Shown in pieces: positions 25,589-33,395 of a stretch of 39,594 nt of DNA. Each line of letters begins with the position of its first letter. The first letter of the stretch is position 1. Below the pieces are notes generated by a model. It had not been told where the DNA came from. It did no database searches and saw nothing but the letters and a program-made list of their open reading frames with translations. This DNA comes from Pararhizobium polonicum (GTDB lineage Bacteria > Pseudomonadota > Alphaproteobacteria > Rhizobiales > Rhizobiaceae), in the NCBI RefSeq assembly GCF_001687365.1, contig NZ_CM004504.1:1-39594 (forward strand), in the 5' to 3' direction. The position numbers were made by a program, and so were the translations under genes.

Positions 25589-25987
25589 TCAGAGAACGCC
25601 TTCACGTCGAAGGACGTTCGAAACGGTCGATTGGGATATATCGAGGCGTTCCGCAATTTCCATTTGGGTCAAATCCCGCTCGTAAAGCGCGACAATATTC
25701 TGATTCCGTGCAGCCTTTCCACCTTTGGACTTAGGGATATAGGTCATCGTCGCGGTTAACCCTGGTCCCACCACCTCTTGAGTGAATGTCTGACCACGAT
25801 GTCCAACGGCCGTGGCCTTGGCGATTCCGGTTTCCTTATTCACAGTGACGGTGAATTTCTTTACGCCGGGATCGTCCGAAAGGCGATCCGTTAGCGTCTT
25901 CAATTCGGACGCCAGACCCGCGCTGCTGGCGATGGGAGCGAGGGCTTTCCCGATTTTTTGTGCTTTGATTTGCCGAAGCTTGACCAT
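25589..25987 (-). CDS. Helix-turn-helix regulator of the restriction-like locus
   Basis: This 132-residue protein has a C-terminal HTH (NIVALYERDLTQMEIAERLDISQSTVSNVLRREGVL, residues 98-132). The N-terminal part has a short beta-rich segment (KKFTVTVNKETGIAKATAVGHRGQTFTQEVV) of no family I know. The HTH lies at the extreme C-terminus, unlike the controller proteins of type II systems. It is upstream of and co-directional with the McrB-like gene, and a perfect 10-bp-arm inverted repeat lies 13 bp before its ATG, so it probably represses itself and perhaps the nuclease operon. Confidence 0.8.
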   Translation of the reverse strand: MVKLRQIKAQKIGKALAPIASSAGLASELKTLTDRLSDDPGVKKFTVTVNKETGIAKATAVGHRGQTFTQEVVGPGLTATMTYIPKSKGGKAARNQNIVALYERDLTQMEIAERLDISQSTVSNVLRREGVL

Positions 25988-25999
25988 TAAATCCTCACT

Positions 26000-26028
26000 T
26001 TTGATATTTATAATACTTAAATATCAAA
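26000..26028 (-). promoter_or_regulatory. Palindromic operator upstream of the HTH regulator
   Basis: A perfect inverted repeat TTTGATATTT / AAATATCAAA with a 9-nt spacer lies 13 bp upstream of the HTH gene start, in AT-rich DNA that also offers TATAAT-like sequence. Position and symmetry fit an autoregulatory operator. The remaining 200 bp up to the nuclease gene hold no supported gene. Confidence 0.65.
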
Positions 26029-26234
26029 AATACCCAACTTGGCAAGGCCGTTTGACCGGTGATTATGAAGCACGCTATCGCAAGTTCTGGTCAGAAGACC
26101 GGCGTGGTCGTAGACGCTGGGATGTGTGGTTCACTCTTTGCATTAGAACCGAGATTTTATTCCCGACCGAGCGTTGTTGGTGCTACGTGCGCGGTTCGCA
26201 TCGGGAATTCCTTCAGAACCTGAGACCTATATTA

Positions 26235-27011
26235 TCAGTTTCGCGGAACTTTAAATGAGATACTTCCATCGTATGAGCGCCTTAGTTGCACGAAAGCACC
26301 GTTGGCGATGGAGGGCGTACCTCTCTCCTTGGTAATCCAAGCAAAGCGATTATCGCGGGTCACTACCCAGGTGCCAGGGGCTCCGGTCGCATCAGAAATT
26401 TGGATTAGACCATCTGGAAGATCGACCTGGCTAGGAAAGCGCAACGAGCGGTCAACAGCCATATAGGGGCCAAAACCAAGGCTCGTTTCCACGACTGTCA
26501 ATGCACCGTCCCACTCGATAGCTTCTGTTCCACCCCTTGCCATAAACACCGACACAACACCGAACTGAATGCCGTGGGCAGCTAGGGAAGTTTCCCAAAT
26601 TGAGTCATGCCGATTGGCGATAACCACCACGCTACGGGGTACATGTTCCACGAGGGTTTCTGCCTGAGAGCGAGTAATCCTGAGTGCTGAACTCAAAATT
26701 GTAGCGCAATCAGTCTGGGGGGCGCCGTACTGAAAAGCGGTCACCTGAGGCAACACATGGCCGGTAAGAGAATGAGAAATCAACTCTACCTCGATAATGA
26801 ACCAGTGGGAGTAATCTCGCGCGATAAGCGCAAGATCCGGACGTGATACCCGCCCGTCATACTCGAAGCCACCGCCGAAAACGATGCATGTGTACGTAGG
26901 ATACAAGCATGAAAGAACCTTGATGCTCGCGGCTTCGATCTCGCTCTCATAAGAAGCATCCGGATCTTTCAACCGGTAAATGGCGTCAGGGTCGCAAGCA
27001 CCCAGCATCAT
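26235..27011 (-). CDS. PD-(D/E)XK-like nuclease of the GHKL-helicase operon
   Basis: The protein is about 258 residues. The early segment YESEIEAASIKVLSCLYPTYTCIVFGG is followed by SRPDLALIARDYSHWFIIEVELISHSLTGHVLPQVTAFQYG. The pattern Glu ... Pro-Asp ... Glu-Val-Glu ... Gln-x4-Gln-Tyr-Gly fits a PD-(D/E)XK nuclease core with EVE in place of the usual ExK. The C-terminal half is beta-rich with no known domain. Two starts are possible: ATG at 27011, five bases after the helicase stop, or GTG at 27032 overlapping it by 16 bases. I chose the ATG, though the ribosome site is poor. It is the last gene of the three-gene operon. Confidence 0.78.
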   Translation of the reverse strand: MMLGACDPDAIYRLKDPDASYESEIEAASIKVLSCLYPTYTCIVFGGGFEYDGRVSRPDLALIARDYSHWFIIEVELISHSLTGHVLPQVTAFQYGAPQTDCATILSSALRITRSQAETLVEHVPRSVVVIANRHDSIWETSLAAHGIQFGVVSVFMARGGTEAIEWDGALTVVETSLGFGPYMAVDRSLRFPSQVDLPDGLIQISDATGAPGTWVVTRDNRFAWITKERGTPSIANGAFVQLRRSYDGSISFKVPRN

Positions 27012-27016
27012 AGTCT

Positions 27017-28165
27017 TCAAGCGTGCACCCACGACGCTTCAGCGACGCCTTCCAGTTCGACCTCTTCTGCCCGGAGACGGTCGATTTCGGGTTTCGTAGC
27101 TACGAGGGTGTAGATGGTTGCTCCCTCTTTTCCTGCAGATGGCCTCAGCACACGCCCGAGTCGCTGTATTCTTTGGCGGCGCGTGGCGGTGCTTGCTGCA
27201 ATGATTCCTATCTCCGTTTCGGGTACATTGAAGCCCTCATCCAATGCTCTGCAGGTGACCAGCACGTCTAAAGCGCCCGACCGATATGCTGTGAGCATTT
27301 CCGCCCGTTCTCGAAGGGACATCTTAGAATGGTAAATACCTGCCTTCACGTCATTTTCGGCAAGTACCTGGTGGATGACCACGCACGCTTCCACGCTCTC
27401 ATGGAAAATCAAAGTCCTTTGGCCCCGATGTCGGGCGACTAGGCGCAATGTCAGACGTACACGTGACATGCTAAGATTAAGAACCCTAGCTCGTCTGAGC
27501 ATCAGCGTAACAGCCTCAGGCGCTTCGGGTCCGAACTTATCAATTGACCTCGCTATTGCGCGCGTTAGCTTGTCATATTCACGTTGGCTATCGGGCTCGA
27601 GCTCAAAAACCACGTTTTTGAGATAAAACGGGACAATCACCCCATCTGCCAACGCCTCACGATACGTATAGCGGTAAAGGACTGGCCCTAAAGCTGGGAC
27701 TAAAACTTGCTCAAGACCCTCATCATAAGGTCGTTCAGGCGTTGCGGACAGCCCCAGAGCAGCATGCTTTGGAAGAGCTAGAACGGCGCTCAGCTTGGGG
27801 CTTGCCGCCTTGTGGCACTCGTCAACGATGAGAAAAAGATTACTTGAGACTGGCGGGATTTTCGTTGCTGTATTCATAACAGCGAGATTTATGGTCCCCG
27901 CCCGAATCCGAGGGCGTCCGCTAATGACGTTAATATCGTCAAGGCGAACCCCAAAGAATGCGGCAGTTTCATCCCACCATTGTTCTAGCAACGCGATTGT
28001 GGGCACCACGATTAAGGATGTTTCCATCTTAAGCCGTTCAATCGCACTTAGGGCAAATACTGTTTTGCCGCCTCCTGTGACCGCTCCCACGATTCCTTTG
28101 TGGCCATTCTGCTCCCAGGCGTCGAGCGCCTCCTCTTGCCACCGGCGAAGAATGACGCTGGCCAC
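27017..28165 (-). CDS. SF2 DEAD/DEAH-box helicase (XPB/type III restriction-like)
   Basis: This 382-residue protein is a compact superfamily 2 helicase. GAVTGGGKT (motif I, 27-35), VPTIALLEQW (Ia), DECH (II, 115-118), LSATPER (III), TLIFHES (IV), LVTCRALDEGFNVPE (V) and RRQRIQRLGRVLR (VI) are all present. It resembles the XPB-like single-polypeptide ATPases with no extra domain, so it should use ATP to open or translocate on duplex DNA. The GTG start lies two bases after the GHKL gene stop, indicating translational coupling and probably a shared complex. Confidence 0.94.
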   Translation of the reverse strand: MASVILRRWQEEALDAWEQNGHKGIVGAVTGGGKTVFALSAIERLKMETSLIVVPTIALLEQWWDETAAFFGVRLDDINVISGRPRIRAGTINLAVMNTATKIPPVSSNLFLIVDECHKAASPKLSAVLALPKHAALGLSATPERPYDEGLEQVLVPALGPVLYRYTYREALADGVIVPFYLKNVVFELEPDSQREYDKLTRAIARSIDKFGPEAPEAVTLMLRRARVLNLSMSRVRLTLRLVARHRGQRTLIFHESVEACVVIHQVLAENDVKAGIYHSKMSLRERAEMLTAYRSGALDVLVTCRALDEGFNVPETEIGIIAASTATRRQRIQRLGRVLRPSAGKEGATIYTLVATKPEIDRLRAEEVELEGVAEASWVHA

Positions 28166-28167
28166 AA

Positions 28168-29745
28168 TCAGATCGCCGTCGCCGAGTTTGTCCCGACTGT
28201 CATCGGGCCCGATTGAAGCTCTTCAGCGGCGTTTTCAACGCGAAGGGCTTTCACCTGGAGGAGGTCGTTTTTAATCCGCCTTACGCTGCTAGGATTGATG
28301 CGTCCTGCCAATTTTCCTGCCCGATATTCGGCAATTGCATCGTAGATGTACTGGCGAATGCACTCATCAATTGCGTCCGTTGAATCCAGGTCAACATAGT
28401 AAGGATGGAGTCCGTTGATGACGATATGAACGGTGCCAGGCGTGGCACTGGCGGCTATCGACAGATAAGGTTCGTACTCACTTTTCTCTTGCAGCGAAAC
28501 GATGACCGTAAGATCGTTGCTTACCTGGAAGCTGGCAATTTTGTCCTCGTCTGTTACGGACGCGGCTTGGCGCTCTTCATTCTGCTGCAGCGTCTCGATG
28601 GGCGGCAACAGAGAGTTGTCTAGCGCATCACCGATTTCAGGATTTACGAACTCATTGCGCATTTCATCGACAAGGTCACGAATTTTGTCACGGTTCCAGG
28701 GGTTTGACTTTGTTCCCCGCCGCTTGTTCGCATATTTTCGATAGTCATCTGATACGGCTGCAAGAAACTCTTCGAGATCGTCTTCCTCGTCGCCCTGAAA
28801 CAGGATGGCATCTTTGGTGTGGGACACATGGAAGCCGTCGAGGTTTATAGCGCCAGTCAGTCGCTGCGCGACAAGGTTGTTAGCCCCCTCGTCATCAACG
28901 CCTCCGAAAATACGACGCGGTTTCCATGCGTTAGGAAAACCTTGAATCTGGCGCTCGTTTTGGAAAAGTGAGAAACCACCGAACTTGCGTCCACCCTTCC
29001 GGAGGACCCCAATCCAGCCTGTTATCTTTTTGCCGCCGATGGTTTTTTCGGGAAGGTCCATTCGCATGCTGCGACCTTCGGGATCGGTGTCAAAATCGTA
29101 GTCGGCAGGAGCCGGGATCTCCTCACCATTGTAGAGCAGTTTGAGCGCGCCTCGGCGAATGTCGAATTGGTACATCGAGCCAAGATAGCCCCGAATAGTC
29201 TCTTCAGTGCGCTGCTGGATGTTCCGATGAAGGTCGCTGATGACGATACGGGTGTAATGGCCGTCGCTGTCAACATCAGTCCGCGTTAGCGGAACTTTGG
29301 CGCCCTGAAATGCAATAGCATCCACATCGATTATGGCCGTCCATTCCTCCCCGCTTCCCCACTCACACGTCACCACCTTCCATTTGTGGCCAATCCAGCA
29401 AGCGGCTGTTTTCATGCCCATCCCGAACTTCGACCGTCCGACGCTGTCAGCGGTCGGCATTGCAATTTTCAGTGCTGCTTCGAGCCTGTCGCGCGTCATC
29501 CCGACCGAATTATCCCTAATCGTGATCGTGCGCTGAATGCGATCGTGGATGATTTCCACTACAAGGGGGGTCCCCTCTTCTTTCAGGACTTGGTCGATTA
29601 CGCTGCCGTAGTTAGTACGCGACTGTGTGGAATTGTCGATAAACTCCCCTAACGCGTGCCACATGGTATAGCTCATACGGCTATAGTTAGCGATTGCCTG
29701 AGGCCCGATCTCGAAATTGGTAGTTAAAGGTACGCTTTCTGACAT
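28168..29745 (-). CDS. GHKL (HSP90/MutL/MORC-like) ATPase
   Basis: This 525-residue protein has an N-terminal GHKL ATPase: ALGEFIDNS (N box, E34 and N38), IRDNSVGM (G1, 77-83) and GRSKFGMGMKTA (G2, 103-114), then a transducer-like part (residues about 200-340). The C-terminal third is charged and helical with no known domain. MORC/MutL-like GHKL proteins have been predicted as restriction-system components and act as DNA clamps that close on ATP. The ATG has GGAGGTG upstream. It is the first gene of the operon and divergent from the HEPN operon across 190 bp. Confidence 0.93.
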   Translation of the reverse strand: MSESVPLTTNFEIGPQAIANYSRMSYTMWHALGEFIDNSTQSRTNYGSVIDQVLKEEGTPLVVEIIHDRIQRTITIRDNSVGMTRDRLEAALKIAMPTADSVGRSKFGMGMKTAACWIGHKWKVVTCEWGSGEEWTAIIDVDAIAFQGAKVPLTRTDVDSDGHYTRIVISDLHRNIQQRTEETIRGYLGSMYQFDIRRGALKLLYNGEEIPAPADYDFDTDPEGRSMRMDLPEKTIGGKKITGWIGVLRKGGRKFGGFSLFQNERQIQGFPNAWKPRRIFGGVDDEGANNLVAQRLTGAINLDGFHVSHTKDAILFQGDEEDDLEEFLAAVSDDYRKYANKRRGTKSNPWNRDKIRDLVDEMRNEFVNPEIGDALDNSLLPPIETLQQNEERQAASVTDEDKIASFQVSNDLTVIVSLQEKSEYEPYLSIAASATPGTVHIVINGLHPYYVDLDSTDAIDECIRQYIYDAIAEYRAGKLAGRINPSSVRRIKNDLLQVKALRVENAAEELQSGPMTVGTNSATAI

Positions 29746-29893
29746 CGGTCACCTCCGCTGCATTTTATGTAAAGCTCTACCTCCGGCGGTTTATTAGCGC
29801 GGAAGCGGCACAACCACTTAGGTAGGCTTTGTTTTGAGTGTCAAATATTTGATTCGCTTCCCTTCTTACAAATCCGGATATTGAAGCAAAATC

Positions 29894-29923
29894 TATATAT
29901 GATAATGTCCTTTATCATATATA
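29894..29923 (+). promoter_or_regulatory. Palindrome in the HEPN operon leader
   Basis: TATATATGATAA / TTATCATATATA, perfect 12-bp arms with a 6-nt spacer TGTCCT, ends one base before the GGGAGG ribosome site of the HEPN gene. It may be an operator, or, if transcribed, a hairpin that masks the ribosome site. A second, shorter palindrome TCAAATATTTGA lies at 29841-29852 in the same divergent intergenic region. Confidence 0.7.
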
Positions 29924-29935
29924 TGGGAGGTTGAC

Positions 29936-30583
29936 GTGGGAGTACCCGATCGTTTCGCTATTGAATACCCTCAACGGTGTCTTGAGCTTATGGGTGCCCT
30001 TGAGGGCTACGCCCGCGACAAACAGCTCATGGGATCCTTTGCCTTGCTAGCTGCCGCATCGGTGCTGACGATCCCTTTTGAGCGGATGAAAGCAAACCAC
30101 CCACTCTATAAGAAGGATAAAGACGACAAGCTGACCGAGGCCCTCAAAGACCTTGAGAAGGTCCCTTTTCTTAAAGCGCCGTTCTGGCAGGGCGAACCGG
30201 GCTTTTGGTTTCAGACCAGGGTGGTGAACGACATCAATGATTCCTATAATTGGAAGGACGAGGAAGGCCATCGGCCGCTCAGCGATGCGGCGGAGAATTC
30301 AATCGCCGATCGCAAGGCTGAGAAAGTGCTTCGACCGCTGCGCAACGCCCTCGCCCATGGCAATGTCTTCTATTTGAATGGGGATGGCTATGAAGTCGCT
30401 GGTGACCAGATGAAATTGCTGGCCTTCGCCTCGCGTTATGAGGAATCGAAGGAACAACAGGCCGAAAGCTGCACCTTCCGACTGATTGTCGCCGGCGAGG
30501 AAGATTTCTTCCAGTTTGTGCGATCCTGGGCGGAATGGATAAGCCAGCTTCCTGCGTCACGAGAGATTAGCGAGGCCGCATGA
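29936..30583 (+). CDS. HEPN-domain protein with RNxxxH motif
   Basis: This 215-residue, mostly helical protein carries RNALAH at residues 136-141, the RNxxxH catalytic signature of HEPN ribonucleases. The surrounding context (EKVLRPLRNALAHGNVFYL) is typical of abortive-infection-type HEPN proteins. It starts at GTG with GGGAGG five bases upstream, directly after a strong palindrome. It heads a four-gene operon ending in a tyrosine recombinase. A role as an RNA-cleaving toxin or phage-defence effector is inferred; no nucleotidyltransferase antitoxin accompanies it. Confidence 0.82.
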   Translation: MGVPDRFAIEYPQRCLELMGALEGYARDKQLMGSFALLAAASVLTIPFERMKANHPLYKKDKDDKLTEALKDLEKVPFLKAPFWQGEPGFWFQTRVVNDINDSYNWKDEEGHRPLSDAAENSIADRKAEKVLRPLRNALAHGNVFYLNGDGYEVAGDQMKLLAFASRYEESKEQQAESCTFRLIVAGEEDFFQFVRSWAEWISQLPASREISEAA

Positions 30584-30588
30584 ACAAC

Positions 30589-30607
30589 TTATCATATGTA
30601 GGGGAGG
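30589..30607 (+). promoter_or_regulatory. Repeat of the HEPN leader motif at the next gene
   Basis: TTATCATATGTAGGGGAGG matches the HEPN leader TTATCATATATATGGGAGG (29912-29930) at 17 of 19 positions. It sits at nearly the same distance from the start codon (6 versus 5 bases). Two neighbouring genes thus share a half-palindrome fused to the ribosome site, suggesting a common binding protein or RNA-level control. Confidence 0.6.
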
Positions 30608-30613
30608 CTCAGG

Positions 30614-30955
30614 ATGGCGATCACTGCGAAGGACGTGCAGCAGCTTAACGAATATGCAAAAGGTGTCATGGACAGAGCCGAGCACCATGCCGGTAACGTC
30701 AAGGGATCGGCGCTAACGGTGCTCGGTGGCATCATCTGGCGGGCTGATGCGGATTCGATCCGGATACGCCAATATGCCGGGTCTCCCGCAAATATGCTTT
30801 GGATCAAGGTGAATGGTAAAGATTACGCCTTCCGATATGACCATGCTTCGGAGCAGATCGAAATACGAGACGGCTCCCAAAACGGAACGATCCTTCACGC
30901 CATCGACGACGCAGTTCCTATTACTGCGATCGAGACCATTATGCGCGGCCTTTGA
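30614..30955 (+). CDS. Unrecognised 113-aa protein in the HEPN-recombinase operon
   Basis: I recognise no family. The 113-residue soluble protein has an N-terminal helix (TAKDVQQLNEYAKGVMDRAEHHAGNVKG). A compact beta-rich part follows (ALTVLGGIIWRADADSIRIRQY...NMLWIKVNGKDYAFRYDHASEQIEIRD) and the protein closes with a short helix. No signal peptide or membrane segment is seen. Its ATG has GGGGAGG at ideal spacing and lies 30 bp after the HEPN gene. It could be the antitoxin or regulator of the HEPN protein, judged from size and position only. Confidence 0.75.
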   Translation: MAITAKDVQQLNEYAKGVMDRAEHHAGNVKGSALTVLGGIIWRADADSIRIRQYAGSPANMLWIKVNGKDYAFRYDHASEQIEIRDGSQNGTILHAIDDAVPITAIETIMRGL

Positions 30956-30966
30956 AAAGAGGTGCG

Positions 30967-31461
30967 ATGATGACGGATTTTTCCAACAAGAAAGATGCTG
31001 AGATCGACCAGTGGATCGTGAATTTTGAAAAGCGCGGCCAGACCGAGGCTGCGCTTTATTTCGAACTCATCGAGGAGCGCGGCCGCCGATCCGGAAAACG
31101 TCAGGGGCTAGATCTTGAAAAGTCACTCTCCGCCTTGAAGCAGGCGGCTATCGCCGGGACTTGCATCACCTATGGTGACCTGGCGAAGGCAAGTGGTGTC
31201 GAATGGAGCAAGGCACGGCATCAGATGAACGGAAAGCATGGTCATCTGGATCGGCTTCTGGAAATCTGCCATGCTCGGCAGCTCCCGTTGTTGACGGCGA
31301 TCTGCGTCAACCAAAGCGGCCTGCAGGATGGCGAATTGGAAAAAAATGCCCTCTCTGGCTTTGCTGAAGGTTCAAGGCGGATTGGCCGCTCCTTTGCGGA
31401 TGAGCTGGCGTTTCATCATGCGTGCCGCGAGGAGTGCTGGTCCTGGGGCCGGGCGCAATGA
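30967..31461 (+). CDS. Unrecognised 164-aa protein preceding the recombinase
   Basis: This 164-residue protein has a charged helical N-terminus (DAEIDQWIVNFEKRGQTEAALYFELIEERGRRSG). A second part (CITYGDLAKASGVEWSKARHQMNGKHGHLDRLLEICHARQLPLLTAICVNQSG) resembles a segment I have seen near the C-termini of various nuclease-associated proteins, without a name I can support. Two adjacent ATGs (30967, 30970) follow GAGG; either may start it. Its stop overlaps the recombinase start (ATGA), so the two are translationally coupled. Confidence 0.72.
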   Translation: MMTDFSNKKDAEIDQWIVNFEKRGQTEAALYFELIEERGRRSGKRQGLDLEKSLSALKQAAIAGTCITYGDLAKASGVEWSKARHQMNGKHGHLDRLLEICHARQLPLLTAICVNQSGLQDGELEKNALSGFAEGSRRIGRSFADELAFHHACREECWSWGRAQ

Positions 31462-32414
31462 GCTTCGTCATTGCATCCGACGCGGAGATATTGCCGGTCG
31501 CAATTGCGAAAAGCGCAGAGCGGGTACGCATGCGGTTCCTTGAGTTCTTCACCGCCCGGATTGGTAATCAGAATACCCGCCGATCGTACCTCAAAGCTGC
31601 TTCGGAATTTCTAAGCTGGTGCGATGCGCGAGGCGCTCGCTCTCTCGACACGATCACTCCTATTCATGTTGCCGGCTGGGTCGAGGAAATGACGCTCATG
31701 CATTCGGCGCCGACCGTCAAACAAAGGTTGGCGGCGGTGCGGCACCTGTTCGACTGGCTCGTCACGGGGCAGGCTATGGCGTCCAATCCCGCCCATTCTG
31801 TCCGCGGCCCGAAGCACTCTCGTAAACGCGGTAAGACCCCTGCCCTATCAGCCGAGGAAGCCCGCCAGATCTTGGACAGCATTTCCACTGAAACACTGAT
31901 CGGCAAGCGTGATCGCGCACTGATCGGGCTCATGACCTACACCTTCGCCCGCATTGGTGCCGCGACGAGCATGGAGGTGCGCGACGTATTCAGCCAGAAC
32001 CGCCGGTTATGGGTTCGATTGCACGAAAAAGGTGGTAAGCAGGTCGATCTGCCCTGTCATCACTCGCTTGAAGCCTTCCTGGACGACTTTATCGAGGCGG
32101 CCGGCCTGCAGGGGACACCCCGAGCGCCCTTGTTTCAGACAATTAGGCGCGGCACTGATAAGTTTTCCGGTAATCCCCTACCCCAAGCCAATGCCTATGC
32201 AATGATCCAGCGTCGTGCGGTCGCGGCAGGTATCAGCACGGCCGTGTGCAATCACACCTTTCGGGCGACGGGTATTACCGCTTATCTGAAAAACGGTGGA
32301 ACGCTGGAAAAGGCAGCCAATATTGCCAATCACTCATCTACACGCACTACGCAGCTTTATGATCGTCGAAGTGATGACGTAAGCTTAGATGAAATCGAGC
32401 GGATTCTAATTTAG
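31458..32414 (+). CDS. Tyrosine recombinase/integrase
   Basis: This 318-residue protein has an N-terminal SAM-like core-binding domain (NTRRSYLKAASEFLSWCDARG) and a C-terminal catalytic domain. The residues are in order: Arg in MTYTFARIGAATSM, Lys in HEKGGKQVDLP, HxxR in NHTFRATGITAY, His in ANHSSTRTTQ and the Tyr in QLYDRRSDD. The ATG at 31458 overlaps the preceding stop (ATGA). It is XerC/D-like in size. It may move this island, or resolve plasmid multimers, or be a working part of the HEPN operon. I could not find paired att repeats by eye. Confidence 0.93.
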   Translation: MSFVIASDAEILPVAIAKSAERVRMRFLEFFTARIGNQNTRRSYLKAASEFLSWCDARGARSLDTITPIHVAGWVEEMTLMHSAPTVKQRLAAVRHLFDWLVTGQAMASNPAHSVRGPKHSRKRGKTPALSAEEARQILDSISTETLIGKRDRALIGLMTYTFARIGAATSMEVRDVFSQNRRLWVRLHEKGGKQVDLPCHHSLEAFLDDFIEAAGLQGTPRAPLFQTIRRGTDKFSGNPLPQANAYAMIQRRAVAAGISTAVCNHTFRATGITAYLKNGGTLEKAANIANHSSTRTTQLYDRRSDDVSLDEIERILI

Positions 32415-32429
32415 GCTGTCGCCGTCATA

Positions 32430-33395
32430 TTAGCTAAGTTTCTCAACTACTTCAGACCAACGCGCCGCATCTCCAGATCGTCCTTGTTCTAGGGCTTGCT
32501 GATGGAACATCTGTGCATAGCCACGGCGGATGGGGTCGAAATGCGGCTTCCCGGTAATGCGGAAGTGACCGTAAGCCGCTCCGATAATCCGCAGGGACAA
32601 CTCGGCCGCGTCAAGTGACGGCACAGTTATCTTGCACCAATCCCGAATGGCTGGAAGGATGGTGTCGATATAGGCAACGCCAGGTCCGCGCGCACTGGCT
32701 AGCGTCCAACCGGGGCCCAATATTTCCAACTCTACATCAAACAAGGGGACACCATCGAGCAGGGACCGAATTCCTGGCTCGAGACGAAGACGAGCGTAGT
32801 GTTCTATGATGTAAAAGTGATAGTCTTGGTGGGATACCAGGATTTTCTGCAGGTCATTGATGATGATCTGCGAGGCGACGAGCACATTCTTCTCAGTTAC
32901 AATTCCCCTCACGATTCCCGTTCCGATGGCGAATTGAGCGTCTGAAGCCAAGAACTCTTTGGCCTCCTTTTCTACTTCACCTATGCGATCAATTTCGCTT
33001 TTCCCGAAATTGACAATGCCATCGATGCGATCGGCGACGTTTTCTATCAATCCGTTAAGATCGCGCCGCGGTAGACCGTTTGTTGCTGCAAGGAAATCCA
33101 AGAAGGCTCGATTGCAGTCCGCAACAGCCGTTTGTCCTGTCTCTGCAGCTTTTTGAGCGTTATTGCCGATCATAGCGGCATATCGGTCTTTCTTTGTAGA
33201 TTCAGCGAGGTGATATTCGTCCAGCCCACCAAAAATCTGAACAAATGCCGCATGAATGCCCCATAACGCCATGGCATAACTAGTGCGGCTAGCCCCAGAC
33301 CTATCGTACTTCACCAAGAATTCTTCGATGTTATCGAGCGCTGTGGAGGTGGATGGAACAGCAGCGGAGCCAGCCTTTTTGGTGAACCATTTCAT
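32430..33395 (-). CDS. Unrecognised 321-aa protein, last gene of the ImmA/IrrE operon
   Basis: I recognise no family. The 321-residue soluble protein is mostly helical: the first half has alpha-rich, coiled-coil-prone segments (LDNIEEFLVKYDRSGASRTSYAMALWGIHAAF, RDLNGLIENVADRIDGIVNFGKSEIDRIGEVEKEAKEFL), and the second half is also helical without catalytic-looking motifs. The ATG shares its A with the stop of the 192-aa gene (TAATG), so the pair is translationally coupled and may interact. Its stop is 15 bases from the convergent recombinase stop. Lower GC than the tra genes suggests separate acquisition. Confidence 0.75.
   Translation of the reverse strand: MKWFTKKAGSAAVPSTSTALDNIEEFLVKYDRSGASRTSYAMALWGIHAAFVQIFGGLDEYHLAESTKKDRYAAMIGNNAQKAAETGQTAVADCNRAFLDFLAATNGLPRRDLNGLIENVADRIDGIVNFGKSEIDRIGEVEKEAKEFLASDAQFAIGTGIVRGIVTEKNVLVASQIIINDLQKILVSHQDYHFYIIEHYARLRLEPGIRSLLDGVPLFDVELEILGPGWTLASARGPGVAYIDTILPAIRDWCKITVPSLDAAELSLRIIGAAYGHFRITGKPHFDPIRRGYAQMFHQQALEQGRSGDAARWSEVVEKLS

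Noticed and set aside
26066..26222. A short plus-strand frame starting ATG AAG CAC (about 52 codons) in the gap between the HTH regulator and the nuclease gene
   Set aside because: No ribosome site, no family likeness, and the stretch lies in promoter-like DNA upstream of the divergent operator; a chance frame is more likely.
32415..32429. Attachment site for the tyrosine recombinase right after its gene
   Set aside because: Only 15 bases separate the convergent genes and I found no matching repeat elsewhere in the window by eye.
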